Of a DNA stretch of 64,000 bases, positions 11,161 to 21,579 are shown piece by piece. Below the pieces are notes generated by a model, which was not told where the DNA came from, did not search any database, and saw nothing but the letters and a program-made list of their open reading frames with translations. A program made the position numbers and the translations under genes. This DNA is from Archangiaceae bacterium (GTDB lineage: Bacteria; Myxococcota; Myxococcia; Myxococcales; Myxococcaceae), in NCBI GenBank assembly GCA_016714225.1, contig JADJNS010000048.1:1-64000 (forward strand), given 5' to 3'. Within the stretch, counting starts at the first letter, position 1; each line of letters opens with the position of its first letter.

Positions 11161-14100
11161 TCAGCCGGTCAGAATCTCGAGCGCCTTCTTCGCCACCGCC
11201 TGCAGCTCGGCGCTGTCGGGCAGCACCTCGCCCAGCTGCACCGCCGCCGGGTCGGTGCCGCGCACCCGCGCGTCGAGCTGCGCCAGCACCCGGCCCGCGG
11301 CGAGCGACACCGGGTACGCCTCGAACGCGGCCACCGCGGCGGCGGCCAGCTCGGGCACCTCGCCCGGCTCGCGCAGCTTCTGCCCGGTCTCACCCAGCGC
11401 CAGCGCCAGCGCCGCGAGGTAGGTCAGCTCGGAGGGCCCGAACACCGCCAGCGCGCCGGCCCCCAGCACCAGCACCTGCGGCGCGCCCTGCCAGGCCTCG
11501 ACGCCGCCCAGCGGGTCGAGCGCCACGGTCATGCCCTTGGCGCCCAGGGCGGCGAGCGCGTCGTACAGCGCCAGCGACAGGCGCGGCATGGTCTGCTCGC
11601 TCACCGGCAACAGGCCCTCGGGCAGCGCGGGGAAGCGGTAGGCCTCGGGCGTCTCCACCTGCTCGGGCCGAATCACCACCGACGCCGCGGTGCTCGCCGT
11701 GAGCGCGGCGCCGAAGCCGTCGGCCAGCGCGGCGTCGCTCTCGCGACCGGCCAGCCGCAGCGCCTCGCCGAACAGTGTCCACCCGTCGGCGTCGGCCGGC
11801 TTCTCGGCGAGCAGCCGGGGCCACGCCCGCACCGCCAGCTTCGCGCCCTGCTCGGTGGGCGCCAGCCGCTCGGCCAGCAGCCGCAGGCCAGGCCCGTCGA
11901 GCTTGCCTTGCTCGAGCAGCTGCTCGCCCAGCCGCACCGCGAACGGCACCAGGTCGGCCTTGAGATAGCCGGCCAGCACCTCGGCGCGCTCGGCGTCGGT
12001 GGCGCTGAGCTTCTCGCGCAGCTGCAGCGCCTCGCCGGTCATGCCCAGCTCGGCCGCGAGCGCGGCGCGCTTCTCGAGGCGCTCGCGGGTCTCGGGCAGC
12101 GCGCTCAGCGCGGTGAGCGCCTCGCGCTGGCGGCCCGCCTGCTGGTACGCCACCGCCAGCTGCTCGCGGTACGGCTCGAGCGCGGCGTCGCCCGACAGCC
12201 GCTGCAGCTGGTCGGCCATGGCGAGAAACTGCGGGCCGCCCTCGCCGGCAGACAGCTGCAAGAGCGCCGAGACCGCGTCGAGGTTGTCGCCGTCGTCGCC
12301 GAGCGCCGCTTCGTAGGCGTCGCGCGCCAGGTCGGCGCGGCTCAGCTTCGCGCGCAAGATGCCGCCGCGCCGCAGGTTCAGGTCGCGGCGGGTGGTGATG
12401 TCTTCTTCTGCCGCCGCCAGCTGGCCCAGCGCCTGCGCGGCGTCGGCCCAGCGCTCGCTGGCCTCGTACAGCGCGGCGAGTGACCTGAGCAGCCCAGGGC
12501 GCGCCTGGGGAGACCTGCCGGCCGCCTCGCGCCACACCCGCTCGCGCGCCGCGACGGGCAGCTTCTCGGCGTACGGCAGCAGCGCCTCGGTGAGCTTCGG
12601 CTCGCCGCGGGCCAGCGCCGCCTCGGCGGCCTTCTCGAGCCGGTTCAGCTTCACCAGCTCGCCCAGCGCCTCGGTGTCGCCCGAGAGGAAGAGCTCCATC
12701 CACAGGGTGGCGCCACCGGGGCCCACCAGGCGCGCCAGCCGCGGCAGCTGCGCGGTGGCCTTCGCCGCGCGCAGCCGATCGGCGAGCCGCTGGGCCTGCG
12801 CCCCGTCGCCGTCGCGCTCGACCAGCGCCCAGAGCGCCTCGTCGATGCGCGCTTCGTCTTGCGCGGCCTCGGCCCACTCCAGCGCCTCTTCGAAGTCTTC
12901 CGACTCCATCGCCGGAGCGAACGCGACCTCGAGCGCCTCGCGCTTCGCGCCCAGCTTGAGCATGCGCTGCGCCGCTTCGGCGCGGGTGAGCGCGTCGGGG
13001 TGGTCGCGGCGCAGCCGCTGCAGCACGCCCAGCGCCTCGTCGTTCTCGCCGGCGGTCTCCCAGGTGTCGACGGCCTCGAGCAGCAGCCGGGGGCGCTCGG
13101 CCACGTCCGACAGCAGCGCCGCCTGGGTGATGGCGGTGGCCGCGGTGCCCAGCTGGCCGGCCGCCTTCGACAGCTCGGCGAGCAGCAGCAGGCCCTGCGC
13201 GGTGGCCCGCGCCTGCAGCGAAGCGCGGGTGAGCTCGATGGCCTTGGGGTTGTCGTTGCTCGCCTTGGCCGCGAACGCGGCGCGCAGCAGCAGCTGCGAG
13301 CGCTGGTCGGCGCTGGCCAGGTCGGCCCGCGCGGCGAGCACGTCGGCCAGCGCGGCCGGGTTGTTCTGCTTCTTCAAGATGCGCTCGAGCGCCTCGAGCG
13401 CCGCGGCGTACCCGGGAGTCGACGCGCCCCCGCTGCGAATGGCGCCGAGGGTGGCGCGCGCCGCCACCAGCTCGCCCTTCTTCTCGAGCAGCGCGGCGAG
13501 CTCGAGCTTGAGGCCGTTCGCGTTCTCGGGGTCGGAAGACGCCAGCGCGTCGGCCAGCCGCGGCAGCGTGCCGAGCAGCCCCGCCTCGTCGCCTTCTTTG
13601 CGCTGCTCGGCCACCACCGCGCCCAGCGCCACCACGTTGTCGGGGTCGAGCCGGCTCGCCTCGCGGCGCAGCTCGGCCGCCTTGGCGTCGTCTTTCAGCT
13701 CTTCTTGCGCCAGCGCGGCGGCCTCGAGCAGCGCGTTCGCGCCGCGCACGCCGCCGGTGGCCCCGGCGTGGCGCTCGTGCAGCTCGAGCAGCTCGCCCAG
13801 GCGACCCAGCGAGCGCAGCGCCTGCTTCGACCTGCCGTAGAGCTCTTCGTCGGCCGGGCGGTTCTTCGACAGCCACGCCAGCGCGTCGCTGACCTCGGCC
13901 GGGTCGTCGTAGAGCGCCGCGGCGCGGCGGTAGAGCGCCTCTTCTTCGGGCCCGCTCGAGCGCTGCGCGAGCCGCAGGGTGGTGCGGTACAACGCCACGG
14001 TGTCGCGGGCGCGCGAGGCGCTCTCGGCCAGCAGCGACAGCGCCTCTTTGCCCTTCTCGCCGTCGGGCGCGAGCTGAAACGCCTGCTCGAACGCGTCGGC

Positions 14101-17100
14101 GGCGTCGCGCCAGGCCTCGCTCTCGAGCGCGGCGTTGCCCAGCCGCATCCACAGCCGGCGGCGCAGGTCTTCGGGCAGCCGGTCTCGGCCCAGCTGAATC
14201 AGGCGGCGGTCGAACGGCTGCGCGGCCTTGGGGCCACCGCCTTCGGCGGCGAGCGTGCCGCGCTCTTCGAGCGCCTCGAGGTCTTCGGGCGCGACGCTGA
14301 GGTACTCGTCCCACGCCTCGGCGGCGGCCAGCGCCTCGCGCGCGGCCTGCAGCACCGTGGCCCGCTCGCGCAGCTGGCGCGGCGCTTCGTCGGGCCTGGC
14401 GCGGGCGCGCGCGGCCAGCAGGTCGGCGAGCCGGCGGGGCTGGTCTTTGGCGCGAACCTTCAGGGCCTCGAACGCTTCGTCGTTGGCGGGCGCAGCCTCG
14501 AACGCCTGGTCTTCGCACAGCCGCGCGCGCTCGGGAGCGCCGGCACGCGTGAACGCCTGCGAGGCCTCGAGCCAGATGGCCGCGGCGGTCTCGCCCTTCT
14601 CGACCTGGGCGCGGCGCATCAGCAGCGCGGCGAGCCCCTGCTCGTCGCCCGACTCGCGCAGGTACTTCTGGTGGCGTGCGAACGCCGGGTGCGAGGGGTT
14701 CTGCTCGAGCAGCACCGCGTCGAAGTCGGCGGCGTCGACCACCCGGCCGAGCGCGTGCAGCTGGTCGGCGACCTTCGCCGTCAGCTCGGCGTCGTCGGGG
14801 CTGGCGGCGCGCGCGGCGAGCAGCGCGGCGGCGGCCTCGTGCGGCTTGTTGGCGCGGTCGGCGTAGAGCTCGGCGGCCTTGAGCAACAGCCGCGCGCGCT
14901 GAGGCATGCTCTGAGCGCGGGCCGCGGTCTCTTCGTAGTAGGCGGCCACGTCGCCCAGCCGCTCTTGCCGCTCGTACAGCGCGATGAGCGCTCTTTCGGC
15001 GCCTTCGAAGCCGGGCACCTCTTTGAGCGCTTCTTTGAGCGCTGCCTCGGCCTGGTCGGGCGCGAGCAGCGGCGCCTCGGCGACGTCGGTGCCGCCCAGG
15101 TGCAGGTGGGCGAGCTGCACGAACGAGGTGGCGCGCTCGGGCGGCGCCTCGATGCTCTTCATCGCGCGCTCGAGCCAGTCGATCTCGGCGTCGCGGTCGT
15201 GGCGGCGGCGCGACAGCTCGATGCCCGAGCGCGCGATGGCGGGGTCTTCAGCCAGGTCCCACGCCTTCTCGAGCGCGCCTTGAGCCCCGTCGAGGTCGAG
15301 CTTGCTGTCGGTGAGCAGCTCGGCGCGGCGCCGCATCAGCTGCGCGGCGCGGGCCATCATGCCCTCTTCCTCGCAGACCTCGGCCATCGCCTGCAGGGTG
15401 CGCAGCGCCTCGTCGACGCGCGAGAGCCCTTCGGCCAGGCCGGCCTCTTCTTCCCACGCGGCCAGCGCGCCCTCGACATCGCCCTCCGAGTGCTTGCCGA
15501 CGGCGATCTCGAGCAGCTCCTGCATCAGGTCGCCGCTCTTGCCCGCTTCGCGCAACAGCTCGGCGCGCTCGGCGCGAATCTTCAGCGGCGCTTCTGAGGC
15601 CTCGGCCGCCTTGCCGTACAGCGTCGAGGCCAGCTCGACGTCGGCCACCTCGGTCTTGGCGCGGCGGGCGAGCTTGAGCAGCTCGGCTTCGGCGCGCGGC
15701 GAGCGCGACAGCTGCGAGGCCCAGTCGGCCTGCAGGCCCAGCGCCTCGCGCGGGCTGCGCGGAGCCACCAGCGCCGCCAGCCGCTCGACCGGCGCCTGGC
15801 TCAGCGGGCGCTCTCTCACCACCCGGCGCAGCGCGCTCTCGGCGAGGCCCAGGTCTCTGGCCTGCTCGGCCAGGTCGGCCAGGCGCACCAGCGCCAGCTC
15901 GGCGCCCTCGGGGTCGTCGTCGAAGCGCGCCGCCTCGGCGACCGCCTGCTGCAGGGGCAGCGCCTCTTTGACCGCGCCGTTGAGGTAGAGCAGCTCGGCC
16001 AGCTCGGCGAGCGCGGGGCCTTTGGCGGCTTCACGCTCGTGGGCCTTGCGCAACAGCCGCAGCGCGGTGTCGCGGTCGCCCGCCTTGCGCACCACGGCAC
16101 CGCCCTCGCGCAGCAGCCGCGCGGCGTCGGCGTCGGGCATGCCCGCGGCCGCCTCTTCGAGCAGCCGGGTCGACTCGTCGAGCTCGCCGCGCTCGGCGAG
16201 AATCGAGGCGAGCGTGGCGCGCGAGGCGAGGTCGGTCTCGTCGAGCGACACCACCTTGCGCAGCGCCGCCTCGGCGGGGCCCTTCTGGCCCAGCTGTTCG
16301 GAGTAGAGGTGGAACAGCTCGCGGTAGAGCGGCGCGGCGCTCGCCTTCGGCGCGCCGTCGGCCTCGGTCGCCAGCACCTCGGCGAGGCCCTCGTAGTCTT
16401 GCACCGCACGGAGGTTCTTCTTGAGGCCCTGGGTGGCCTGCGGGTGGCGCGGCGCCAGCGCCAGCGCGGCCTCGAACGCGGTGACCGCGTCGGCCTTGGC
16501 TTCGCGGTTCTCGAGCAGCTGCGCGCGCTCGAGCAGCGCGGCCACCCGCGACGGGGCCGGCCCCGACTTCGAGGCCTCGAGCAGCGCGCTCTCGGCGCGC
16601 GGCAGGTCGCCGCTGGTGAGCGCGGTGCGCGCCAGGCCGTACCAGGCGTCGTGGCGCTCGCTGGGAGACAGCGGCAGCGCCACCAGCGCCTCGTACGCCT
16701 CGCGCGCGTGGGCGCCATCGCCGACGTCGGTGCGCGCGCGGGCCAGCTGCATCAGGCGCTCGGCGGCGTCTTTCTGCAGCGCCTCGTCGCGCGGCGCCGC
16801 GTTGAGCGCCAGCTTCCACGCGGCGAGCTCGGCGCCCTCGTCTCGGGTCTGGCGCGCGAGCGCGGCGAGCGAGCGCAACAGCGGCACCGGGCGCGAGCTG
16901 AGCTGCGCGGCGTCGAGCAGGTCGGCGCGCGCGGCGATCAGGTCGCCCACCTGGCGGCTGAGCTCGCTGCGGCGCGAGAGCAGCTCGGCGCGGGCCTCGC
17001 CTTGCGCCGACTCGATGAGCCGCGAGATGAGCGCGCTGCGCTCGCGGGTGGTCTCTTCGTTGGCCGGCAGCAGGGTCAGCAGCCGGGTGGCCGCCCAGGT

Positions 17101-20100
17101 GTCTTGCGGCTCGTCTTGCAGAATGGCCCGCAGCACCTCGATGGCGGCGTCGGTGCGGCCCAGCGAGAGCGAGCCCTCGGCGTACTCCTTTCGGGCGGCG
17201 CGGCGCGCGGTGCCTTCGAGGCGCGGCCAGAGCTCAGACAGCAGGTCGACCAGTGGCTCGAGCGCGCCGCTCTTGCGGTGCAGCGAGGCGAGCTCGTGGG
17301 TGGCCTCGACGTCTTCCGGCTTCTGCGCCACGTACAGCGCGAGCAGCCGCCGGCCGCTGTCGAGCTGGCCCGAGGCGAGCGCCGCGAAGCCGGCTTTGCG
17401 GAGCAGCGCCAGGCGGTCGAGCTGCGCTCCGGCGACGTCGGGGTCTCTCGGGTCGGCCTCGAGCACCGCCTCGAGGTCGAGCAGCGCGGTCTTGGGGTCC
17501 GACTGCAGCTGCAGCTCGGCGCGGCGCAGGCGCGCGGGAATGAAGCTCAGGTCTTGTTGCAGCGCGCTGGCCAGGTAGCCCTCTTCGCGGGCGGTGCCCT
17601 GGCTGAGCGAGGCCGCGCGATAGTAGAGGCGCGCGGCGCCGCGCGCGTCGTGCTCGAGACCGGCGCGGCGGGCGAACAGCTTGGCGGCCTCGAGCTTCTC
17701 GCCGCGGTTGAGCTCGAGCTCGGCCATCGCCTCGAGGGTCTCGGCGGCGCGGTCTCCGGTGGGCGCGGCATCGAGGGCCGCAGAGAGACGGAGCACCGCG
17801 CCGGCGGTGTCTCCGGCGCGCAAGAGCGACTGGGCGCTCTTGAAGAACAGCGGCGCGGCGTCTTGGCCCCGGCCGGCTTGGAGCAGCGCCTGGGCGCGCG
17901 AAGCCCACAGGTCGGTGAGCTCGGGCACCATGCCGCCTTCTTCGTAGAGGGCCTCGAGCCGGCCGGCGAGCTCGTCGTCGAGCCGCCGCAGGGGGAAGGC
18001 CATCGCGTAGTTCTCGCGCGCGCCGTCTTTGTCGCCGAGCAGGTCGCAGGCGCGGCCCAGCCGGGCGCGCACCTCGGCCAGGCGCTCGGGCGCGGCGTGC
18101 TTGGGCAAGAGCGCGAGCACGTCTTCGAGCGCGCGGCGGGCATTGAGCGGGCGCTCGCAGCGCAACGAGAGGTTGGCCAGCTCGAGCAGGGTGTTCGCCT
18201 CGGGGAAGAGGCGGGCCGCTTTCTCGAGCGCGACCAGCGCTTCGCCGGCGCGGCCGAGGCGGGCTTCTTGAACTTGAGAGAGCTCACGCAGCGCGGCGGC
18301 GGCGAGGCGCTTGTCGCCTGCTGCTTCGGCGGCGATGGAGCGCTGCTCGAGCGCCCACGAGAGCCCCGCCCAGTCAGAGCGGCGGCGCTGCAGTGCGCAG
18401 AGCTCTCCGAGCGCGGGCAGGTCGTCGCGCTCGACCTTGAGCACCTCGGTGTACGCCAGGGCCGAGAGGTCGAGGTCGAACGAGAGGTCGCGCGCCGCGA
18501 CGGCGAGCCGGCGCAGGTGGCGCACCCGCTCGCGCGCGTCTTCGGCCATCTCGGCCAGCGCTTTCAAGCAGCGGCACAGCTGGCCGCCGTCGCGCCGGCT
18601 CTCGGCCAGCGCCAGCATGCCCTCGAGCGCCACGCGGTTCTTGGGGTCGGCCTCGAGCGCCTGGTTGAGCAGGCGGTCGGCCTTCTCGGGCTGGGCCAGG
18701 CGGCCGCGGTAGAGCTCTCCGGCCTCGGCCCACAGCGCGGCCCGGCGGTGCGGGTCTTCGAGCACCGAGGCGGCCTTCTCTGCCGCGTCGGCGAGCTCGG
18801 CTGCCTTGCCGCTGGCGCGGTAGTACGGGAGCAGCTCGTCGAGGGCCGACAGGTCGGTGGGCTGCAGCTGCAGCGCGGCCTCGAGGTGGTCTCGGGCGCG
18901 CGCCGGCTCGCCCAGCCGGGTCTTGTAGAGGCGGGCCAGCGCGTGGTGCGAAGCGTGCGCGGCGGTGCGCACCTCTTCGCTGCGCGGTGCGGGGCCGGCG
19001 AGCTCGATGGCCTGCTGGTAGCCGCTCACCGACTCTTGCAGCTTGTTGAGGCTCTCGGCGACGCGGGCGGTGAAGTAGAGCGGCTCGGGCTCGCCCGGCA
19101 GCAGCGACGCCGCCTCGCGGTAGCGCAAGAGCGCGTTCTCGGGCTGCTTGAGGCCGAGCTCCCAGACCTTGCCGGCGAGCAGGTTGGCGCGGCCGATGCG
19201 GTCGACCTCGTGGCGCGCCATCGCCACCTCGCGCAGCCGGTCGACCGCCTTGATGGCGCGCAGGTGCTCGCCGCTCTGGTAGCAGAGCTCACTGAGCTGC
19301 AAGAGCGCGTCGGGGTGGTCGGGCGAGAGGCGCAGCGCGGCTTCGCAGTGCAGGCGTGCCCCTGCGATGTCGTCTTCGGTCTGGGCGGCGAGCCGCGCCA
19401 GCTGCACGTGTGCGTCGGCGGCCTCGGCCGGGTCTCGCGCCAGCGCGGCGAGGCGGCGGTACGCACGCATCGCGCCGGCGCGGTCTTTGGCCTGGTCCGA
19501 CGCGCGGGCCAGGGCCTTCAAGCTCGGCAGGTGGTCGGGCTTGATGCCGAGCAGCTCGTGCAGCGCCTTGGCCGCCATCTGGGGCGCGTGGTCGCGGCCC
19601 GCGCGGGCGCCCGCCTCGGCGGCGAAGAACGCGCCGGCCTCTTCTTGGTTGCGGCGGGCGAGGTTGCAAAGCGCGAGGTAGCGCTCGGCGGCGCGAGCGA
19701 ACTCGCCGCGGCGCTCGCGCACCACCGCCTCGGCCCAGAGCGCGGTGGCGCTCTTGTCGCGGCGGCTCTGCAAGCTGGCGGCGACATCGAGCGCGAGCTC
19801 GTGCGCGGTGGGGTCGGCCACCAGCAGGGTGAGCAGGCGCTCGGCGGCGAAGGGGTGGGCCTCGTTGGCGTCGCCGAGCTTGAGGTACTGGTCGCGCGCC
19901 TCTTTCAGGCGGCCCTGCGCCAGGGCCTCTTCGGCGTCGGCGAAGGCCCGCGCGCCCTCGAGGGTGAGCAACAGCTCTTCGTCGGGCGCGGCAGGAGGAG
20001 GCAGACCGCCGGCGGCGAAGCGCAGCCGCAAGCCCTTGGAAGAGACCGAGGCCTCGACCAGCCGCGCGTTGTCGAGCGACGGCATCTTGAAGCCGCGGGC

Positions 20101-20679
20101 GACCGCGGCGGCCTCGACCAGTGGAGGGAGAATGCGGGTGGAGAAGCCGTTCGCCCCGCGGCGCTGCACGTCGGGGAGCACCTCGAGCTCTTTGACCGCG
20201 TCGGAGATGAGCGCGGGCAGGCGCGAGGCGGGGGTGGCGGCGAAGGCGTAGAAGCGAACGTCGTAGAGGTAGACCGCGAGCGAGTCGCCGTCGCCGTCGA
20301 AGGCGACCTTGAAGGTGAGGGCGGCGCGATCGGGGCCGCGCAGCCGCGCCTGGGCCTCGAGGTAGCCGGGGCGGAAGTGCAGCTTCAGGTCGTCGAGGTC
20401 GGCGAGCTTGCCCGAGAGGTCGTGGACCTTGCGGGCCACCACCTCGGCGTCGACCGAGAGCTCGAGGAAGCCGAAGTCGAGCTTCTTGCGCTGGTACTTG
20501 CTGGCCCCGCCGCTGACGTTGAAGGGGAAGGTGACGTCGGGAATCTGCAGCGCGAAGTCGGTGACCTGCACCCCTGGCGCAATCTTGAGCTCGGGAAAGC
20601 CGACGAACGCCCGCCTGTCGATGAGGCGCAGCTCAGGGCCTTGGGCCCGTTCGGCTTTTTTCTCACTGCTCTCTGCCAT
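11161..20679 (-). CDS. Giant tetratricopeptide-repeat protein
   Basis: 3172 residues, uninterrupted. An N-terminal ~210-residue domain of mixed strands (LELSVDAEVVARKVHDLSGK region) precedes dozens of TPR-like helix pairs rich in Ala, Leu, Glu and Arg that fill the rest (for example DHLEAALQLQPTDLSALDEL). The last ~250 residues are a different globular region (AYRFPALPEGLLPVSEQTMP). There is no signal peptide or membrane span, so it is probably cytoplasmic. Giant TPR proteins act as scaffolds; no partner is evident. The ATG at 20679 lacks a strong ribosome-binding site. Its 5' side faces the octamer array and phhA. It is far longer than typical TPR proteins and shows no frameshift, which matters given indels elsewhere. 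Confidence 0.9.
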   Translation of the reverse strand: MAESSEKKAERAQGPELRLIDRRAFVGFPELKIAPGVQVTDFALQIPDVTFPFNVSGGASKYQRKKLDFGFLELSVDAEVVARKVHDLSGKLADLDDLKLHFRPGYLEAQARLRGPDRAALTFKVAFDGDGDSLAVYLYDVRFYAFAATPASRLPALISDAVKELEVLPDVQRRGANGFSTRILPPLVEAAAVARGFKMPSLDNARLVEASVSSKGLRLRFAAGGLPPPAAPDEELLLTLEGARAFADAEEALAQGRLKEARDQYLKLGDANEAHPFAAERLLTLLVADPTAHELALDVAASLQSRRDKSATALWAEAVVRERRGEFARAAERYLALCNLARRNQEEAGAFFAAEAGARAGRDHAPQMAAKALHELLGIKPDHLPSLKALARASDQAKDRAGAMRAYRRLAALARDPAEAADAHVQLARLAAQTEDDIAGARLHCEAALRLSPDHPDALLQLSELCYQSGEHLRAIKAVDRLREVAMARHEVDRIGRANLLAGKVWELGLKQPENALLRYREAASLLPGEPEPLYFTARVAESLNKLQESVSGYQQAIELAGPAPRSEEVRTAAHASHHALARLYKTRLGEPARARDHLEAALQLQPTDLSALDELLPYYRASGKAAELADAAEKAASVLEDPHRRAALWAEAGELYRGRLAQPEKADRLLNQALEADPKNRVALEGMLALAESRRDGGQLCRCLKALAEMAEDARERVRHLRRLAVAARDLSFDLDLSALAYTEVLKVERDDLPALGELCALQRRRSDWAGLSWALEQRSIAAEAAGDKRLAAAALRELSQVQEARLGRAGEALVALEKAARLFPEANTLLELANLSLRCERPLNARRALEDVLALLPKHAAPERLAEVRARLGRACDLLGDKDGARENYAMAFPLRRLDDELAGRLEALYEEGGMVPELTDLWASRAQALLQAGRGQDAAPLFFKSAQSLLRAGDTAGAVLRLSAALDAAPTGDRAAETLEAMAELELNRGEKLEAAKLFARRAGLEHDARGAARLYYRAASLSQGTAREEGYLASALQQDLSFIPARLRRAELQLQSDPKTALLDLEAVLEADPRDPDVAGAQLDRLALLRKAGFAALASGQLDSGRRLLALYVAQKPEDVEATHELASLHRKSGALEPLVDLLSELWPRLEGTARRAARKEYAEGSLSLGRTDAAIEVLRAILQDEPQDTWAATRLLTLLPANEETTRERSALISRLIESAQGEARAELLSRRSELSRQVGDLIAARADLLDAAQLSSRPVPLLRSLAALARQTRDEGAELAAWKLALNAAPRDEALQKDAAERLMQLARARTDVGDGAHAREAYEALVALPLSPSERHDAWYGLARTALTSGDLPRAESALLEASKSGPAPSRVAALLERAQLLENREAKADAVTAFEAALALAPRHPQATQGLKKNLRAVQDYEGLAEVLATEADGAPKASAAPLYRELFHLYSEQLGQKGPAEAALRKVVSLDETDLASRATLASILAERGELDESTRLLEEAAAGMPDADAARLLREGGAVVRKAGDRDTALRLLRKAHEREAAKGPALAELAELLYLNGAVKEALPLQQAVAEAARFDDDPEGAELALVRLADLAEQARDLGLAESALRRVVRERPLSQAPVERLAALVAPRSPREALGLQADWASQLSRSPRAEAELLKLARRAKTEVADVELASTLYGKAAEASEAPLKIRAERAELLREAGKSGDLMQELLEIAVGKHSEGDVEGALAAWEEEAGLAEGLSRVDEALRTLQAMAEVCEEEGMMARAAQLMRRRAELLTDSKLDLDGAQGALEKAWDLAEDPAIARSGIELSRRRHDRDAEIDWLERAMKSIEAPPERATSFVQLAHLHLGGTDVAEAPLLAPDQAEAALKEALKEVPGFEGAERALIALYERQERLGDVAAYYEETAARAQSMPQRARLLLKAAELYADRANKPHEAAAALLAARAASPDDAELTAKVADQLHALGRVVDAADFDAVLLEQNPSHPAFARHQKYLRESGDEQGLAALLMRRAQVEKGETAAAIWLEASQAFTRAGAPERARLCEDQAFEAAPANDEAFEALKVRAKDQPRRLADLLAARARARPDEAPRQLRERATVLQAAREALAAAEAWDEYLSVAPEDLEALEERGTLAAEGGGPKAAQPFDRRLIQLGRDRLPEDLRRRLWMRLGNAALESEAWRDAADAFEQAFQLAPDGEKGKEALSLLAESASRARDTVALYRTTLRLAQRSSGPEEEALYRRAAALYDDPAEVSDALAWLSKNRPADEELYGRSKQALRSLGRLGELLELHERHAGATGGVRGANALLEAAALAQEELKDDAKAAELRREASRLDPDNVVALGAVVAEQRKEGDEAGLLGTLPRLADALASSDPENANGLKLELAALLEKKGELVAARATLGAIRSGGASTPGYAAALEALERILKKQNNPAALADVLAARADLASADQRSQLLLRAAFAAKASNDNPKAIELTRASLQARATAQGLLLLAELSKAAGQLGTAATAITQAALLSDVAERPRLLLEAVDTWETAGENDEALGVLQRLRRDHPDALTRAEAAQRMLKLGAKREALEVAFAPAMESEDFEEALEWAEAAQDEARIDEALWALVERDGDGAQAQRLADRLRAAKATAQLPRLARLVGPGGATLWMELFLSGDTEALGELVKLNRLEKAAEAALARGEPKLTEALLPYAEKLPVAARERVWREAAGRSPQARPGLLRSLAALYEASERWADAAQALGQLAAAEEDITTRRDLNLRRGGILRAKLSRADLARDAYEAALGDDGDNLDAVSALLQLSAGEGGPQFLAMADQLQRLSGDAALEPYREQLAVAYQQAGRQREALTALSALPETRERLEKRAALAAELGMTGEALQLREKLSATDAERAEVLAGYLKADLVPFAVRLGEQLLEQGKLDGPGLRLLAERLAPTEQGAKLAVRAWPRLLAEKPADADGWTLFGEALRLAGRESDAALADGFGAALTASTAASVVIRPEQVETPEAYRFPALPEGLLPVSEQTMPRLSLALYDALAALGAKGMTVALDPLGGVEAWQGAPQVLVLGAGALAVFGPSELTYLAALALALGETGQKLREPGEVPELAAAAVAAFEAYPVSLAAGRVLAQLDARVRGTDPAAVQLGEVLPDSAELQAVAKKALEILTG

Positions 20680-21030
20680 GGGGAGTCGCCGAGGGAACGT
20701 AACACCAGGATGTAGCTCTCAAAACTTTCGTAGGTGCCCCTCGGAGAGGTCGTAACGAATCGCCGTGCCTACACCTTCCCGGGGAACGGGATTCTGGTTC
20801 CGGGCGGGCTCCCACCGTGGCGGGGGGCCAAGGCCTCCGGGCGGCGCCTCCGAGCTCGGGGTAGCTCCTCGCCTTGCGCCGCTGCTGCTGGGGAAAATGC
20901 AGATGAGGGCGAGAGACCCGGTGCGCGCGGGTTCTCGCCTCGGTGCGCTCCGCCCCCCAACGCCCCTTTGCGCCGCTGGGAGGCATCTCCGGGGCACAGG
21001 TTCGCCCCACTTCACCGTTGTTGCCCCACC
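20680..21030. other. Unique part of the intergenic region before the octamer array
   Basis: About 350 bp between the TPR gene and the array. No convincing gene: frames here are open only because G+C is high. No clear promoter was seen. Short degenerate octamer copies (GCCCCACC at 21023) lead into the array. Confidence 0.5.
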
Positions 21031-21494
21031 GCCGCATCGCCGCACCGCCGCACCGCCGCACCGCCGCACCGCCGCACCGCCGCACCGCCGCACCGCCGCA
21101 CCGCCGCATCGCCGCATCGCCGCATCGCCGCATCGCCGCATCGCCGCATCGCCGCATCGCCGCATCGCCGCATCGCCGCATCGCCGCATCGCCGCATCGC
21201 CGCATCGCCGCATCGCCGCATCGCCGCACCGCCGCACCGCCGCACCGCCGCACCGCCGCACCGCCGCATCGCCGCATCGCCGCATCGCCGCACCGCCGCA
21301 TCGCCGCATCGCCGCATCGCCGCACCGCCGCACCGCCGCACCGCCGCACGGCCGCACCGCCGCACCGCCGCACCGCCGCACCGCCGCATCGCCGCATCGC
21401 CGCATCGCCGCATCGCCGCATCGCCGCATCGCCGCTTCGCCGCATCGCCGCATCGCCGCATCGCCGCATCGCCGCATCGCCGCATCGCCGCACC
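21031..21494 (+). repeat. Octamer array, 58 uninterrupted units of GCCGCA(T/C)C
   Basis: 464 bp, exactly 58 x 8 with no phase break. By my reading 34 units are GCCGCATC, 22 are GCCGCACC, one is GCCGCACG (unit 40) and one is GCCGCTTC (unit 51). Unit order is clustered: 1 T, 8 C, 15 T, 5 C, 3 T, 1 C, 3 T, 3 C, 1 G-variant, 4 C, 6 T, variant, 6 T, 1 C. Because 8 is not a multiple of 3, each strand reads the same eight-residue peptide in every frame and no stop codon can occur. It lies between divergent genes and starts 900 bp region's right half, 85 bp before phhA. It is not coding in my view. Confidence 0.95.
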
Positions 21495-21579
21495 GTTGCG
21501 CCGCGACGGTCGCGTTGGGTGCTGGAGCGAGTGGGCTCGCGTACTCCGCCGGTGCGCTTTGGCTACAGTGCGCCGGCCC

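Noticed and set aside
16039..20715. 1558-residue plus-strand open frame opposite the TPR gene
   Set aside because: Antisense shadow of a coherent TPR protein; repeats of Leu/Gly/Val/Glu/Arg only, with no domain or signal.
21031..21494. CRISPR array
   Set aside because: Repeats are 8 bp and directly adjacent, with no unique spacers and no cas genes.
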